Below, piece after piece: positions 63,911 to 64,000 of a stretch of DNA of 64,000 nucleotides. Each line of letters begins with the position of its first letter. Within the stretch, counting starts at the first letter, position 1. The stretch is from positions 739,250-803,249 of the forward strand of contig VXBA01000671.1 in NCBI GenBank assembly GCA_013399895.1. The letters are read 5' to 3'. Below the pieces are notes generated by a model. That model did no database searches, had not been told where the DNA came from, and saw nothing but the letters and a program-made list of their open reading frames with translations. The DNA comes from Serilophus lunatus. Lineage: Eukaryota > Chordata > Aves > Passeriformes > Eurylaimidae. Position numbers and translations under genes: made by a program.

Positions 63911-64000
63911 CTGCGGGGGGACACAACAAAGTCGTTGAACGGCTCCTCCCGGGGGCGCCTCGCTCGACGCTGCTCCGCGCCGGGACACGCCGCAGCCCCC
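63820..64000. promoter_or_regulatory. CpG-rich 5' region of PABIR2 (cut by window edge)
   Basis: The last 180 bases are dense in CG dinucleotides and GC-rich, unlike the AT-rich 10 kb to the left. The stretch covers exon 2 and part of intron 1 and probably runs into the promoter CpG island beyond the window. Confidence 0.6.
63832..63910 (-). CDS. PABIR2: PABIR2 coding exon 2 (first one visible)
   Basis: The exon is 79 nt, preceded by a pyrimidine-rich tract and CAG and followed by GTGAGG. It starts with one base finishing a split Ser codon and encodes DNSQVFQPYVLRTRRNSTT followed by VMSRHGM. This is the most conserved N-terminal block of the FAM122 family. It lies at the edge of a CpG-rich stretch, so the first exon and promoter should be close by, past position 64000. 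Confidence 0.93.

Noticed and set aside
1..64000. A new defence, CRISPR, phage or gene-cluster system
   Set aside because: The window is vertebrate nuclear DNA with spliced genes. No operon structure, direct-repeat/spacer array, integrase or phage gene was seen.

Overview
The window looks like avian nuclear DNA. Three things support this: a degraded CR1 LINE 3' end of the bird type, few other repeats, and short introns in a vertebrate gene. A paired mir-15c/mir-16c locus, as known from birds and other non-mammalian tetrapods, lies on the same piece as PABIR2 (FAM122B). In mammals the matching X-linked neighbourhood runs HPRT1 - miR-424/503 - PLAC1 - PABIR2, and in chicken I recall this block on chromosome 4. 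No bacterial, phage, CRISPR or viral system is present. Species cannot be named from the sequence alone.

Layout. (1) 1-5.3 kb: no gene seen; one strong G-quadruplex-forming tract at 1.82 kb. (2) 5.35-6.0 kb: two microRNA hairpins on the minus strand, mir-15c first and mir-16c second in transcription order, with a possible poly(A) signal just beyond. (3) 9.4-12.1 kb: CpG-rich sequence broken by an 829-base assembly gap. It lies upstream of the microRNAs in their transcription direction, so it is the likely promoter of their primary transcript. (4) 12-55 kb: about 43 kb in which I find no convincing protein-coding exon. It holds orphan CpG islands (22.3 and 33.6 kb), ancient MIR-type SINE relics, the CR1 fragment, an 18-bp minisatellite containing a second gap (37.1-37.5 kb), other tandem repeats, and a few stretches that look like regulatory elements. 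(5) 55.3-64 kb: the 3' end of PABIR2 on the minus strand, with nine coding exons that join in one unbroken frame of 245 codons plus stop. Exon 1 lies beyond the right edge.

Functionally, both recognised loci bear on cell-cycle control. The miR-15/16 seed family represses cyclin/CDK-type targets, and PABIR proteins inhibit PP2A-B55, the phosphatase opposing CDK1. That they sit together is old synteny; joint regulation is not shown. Nearly all other open frames here are chance frames in GC-rich or repetitive DNA and were left out.
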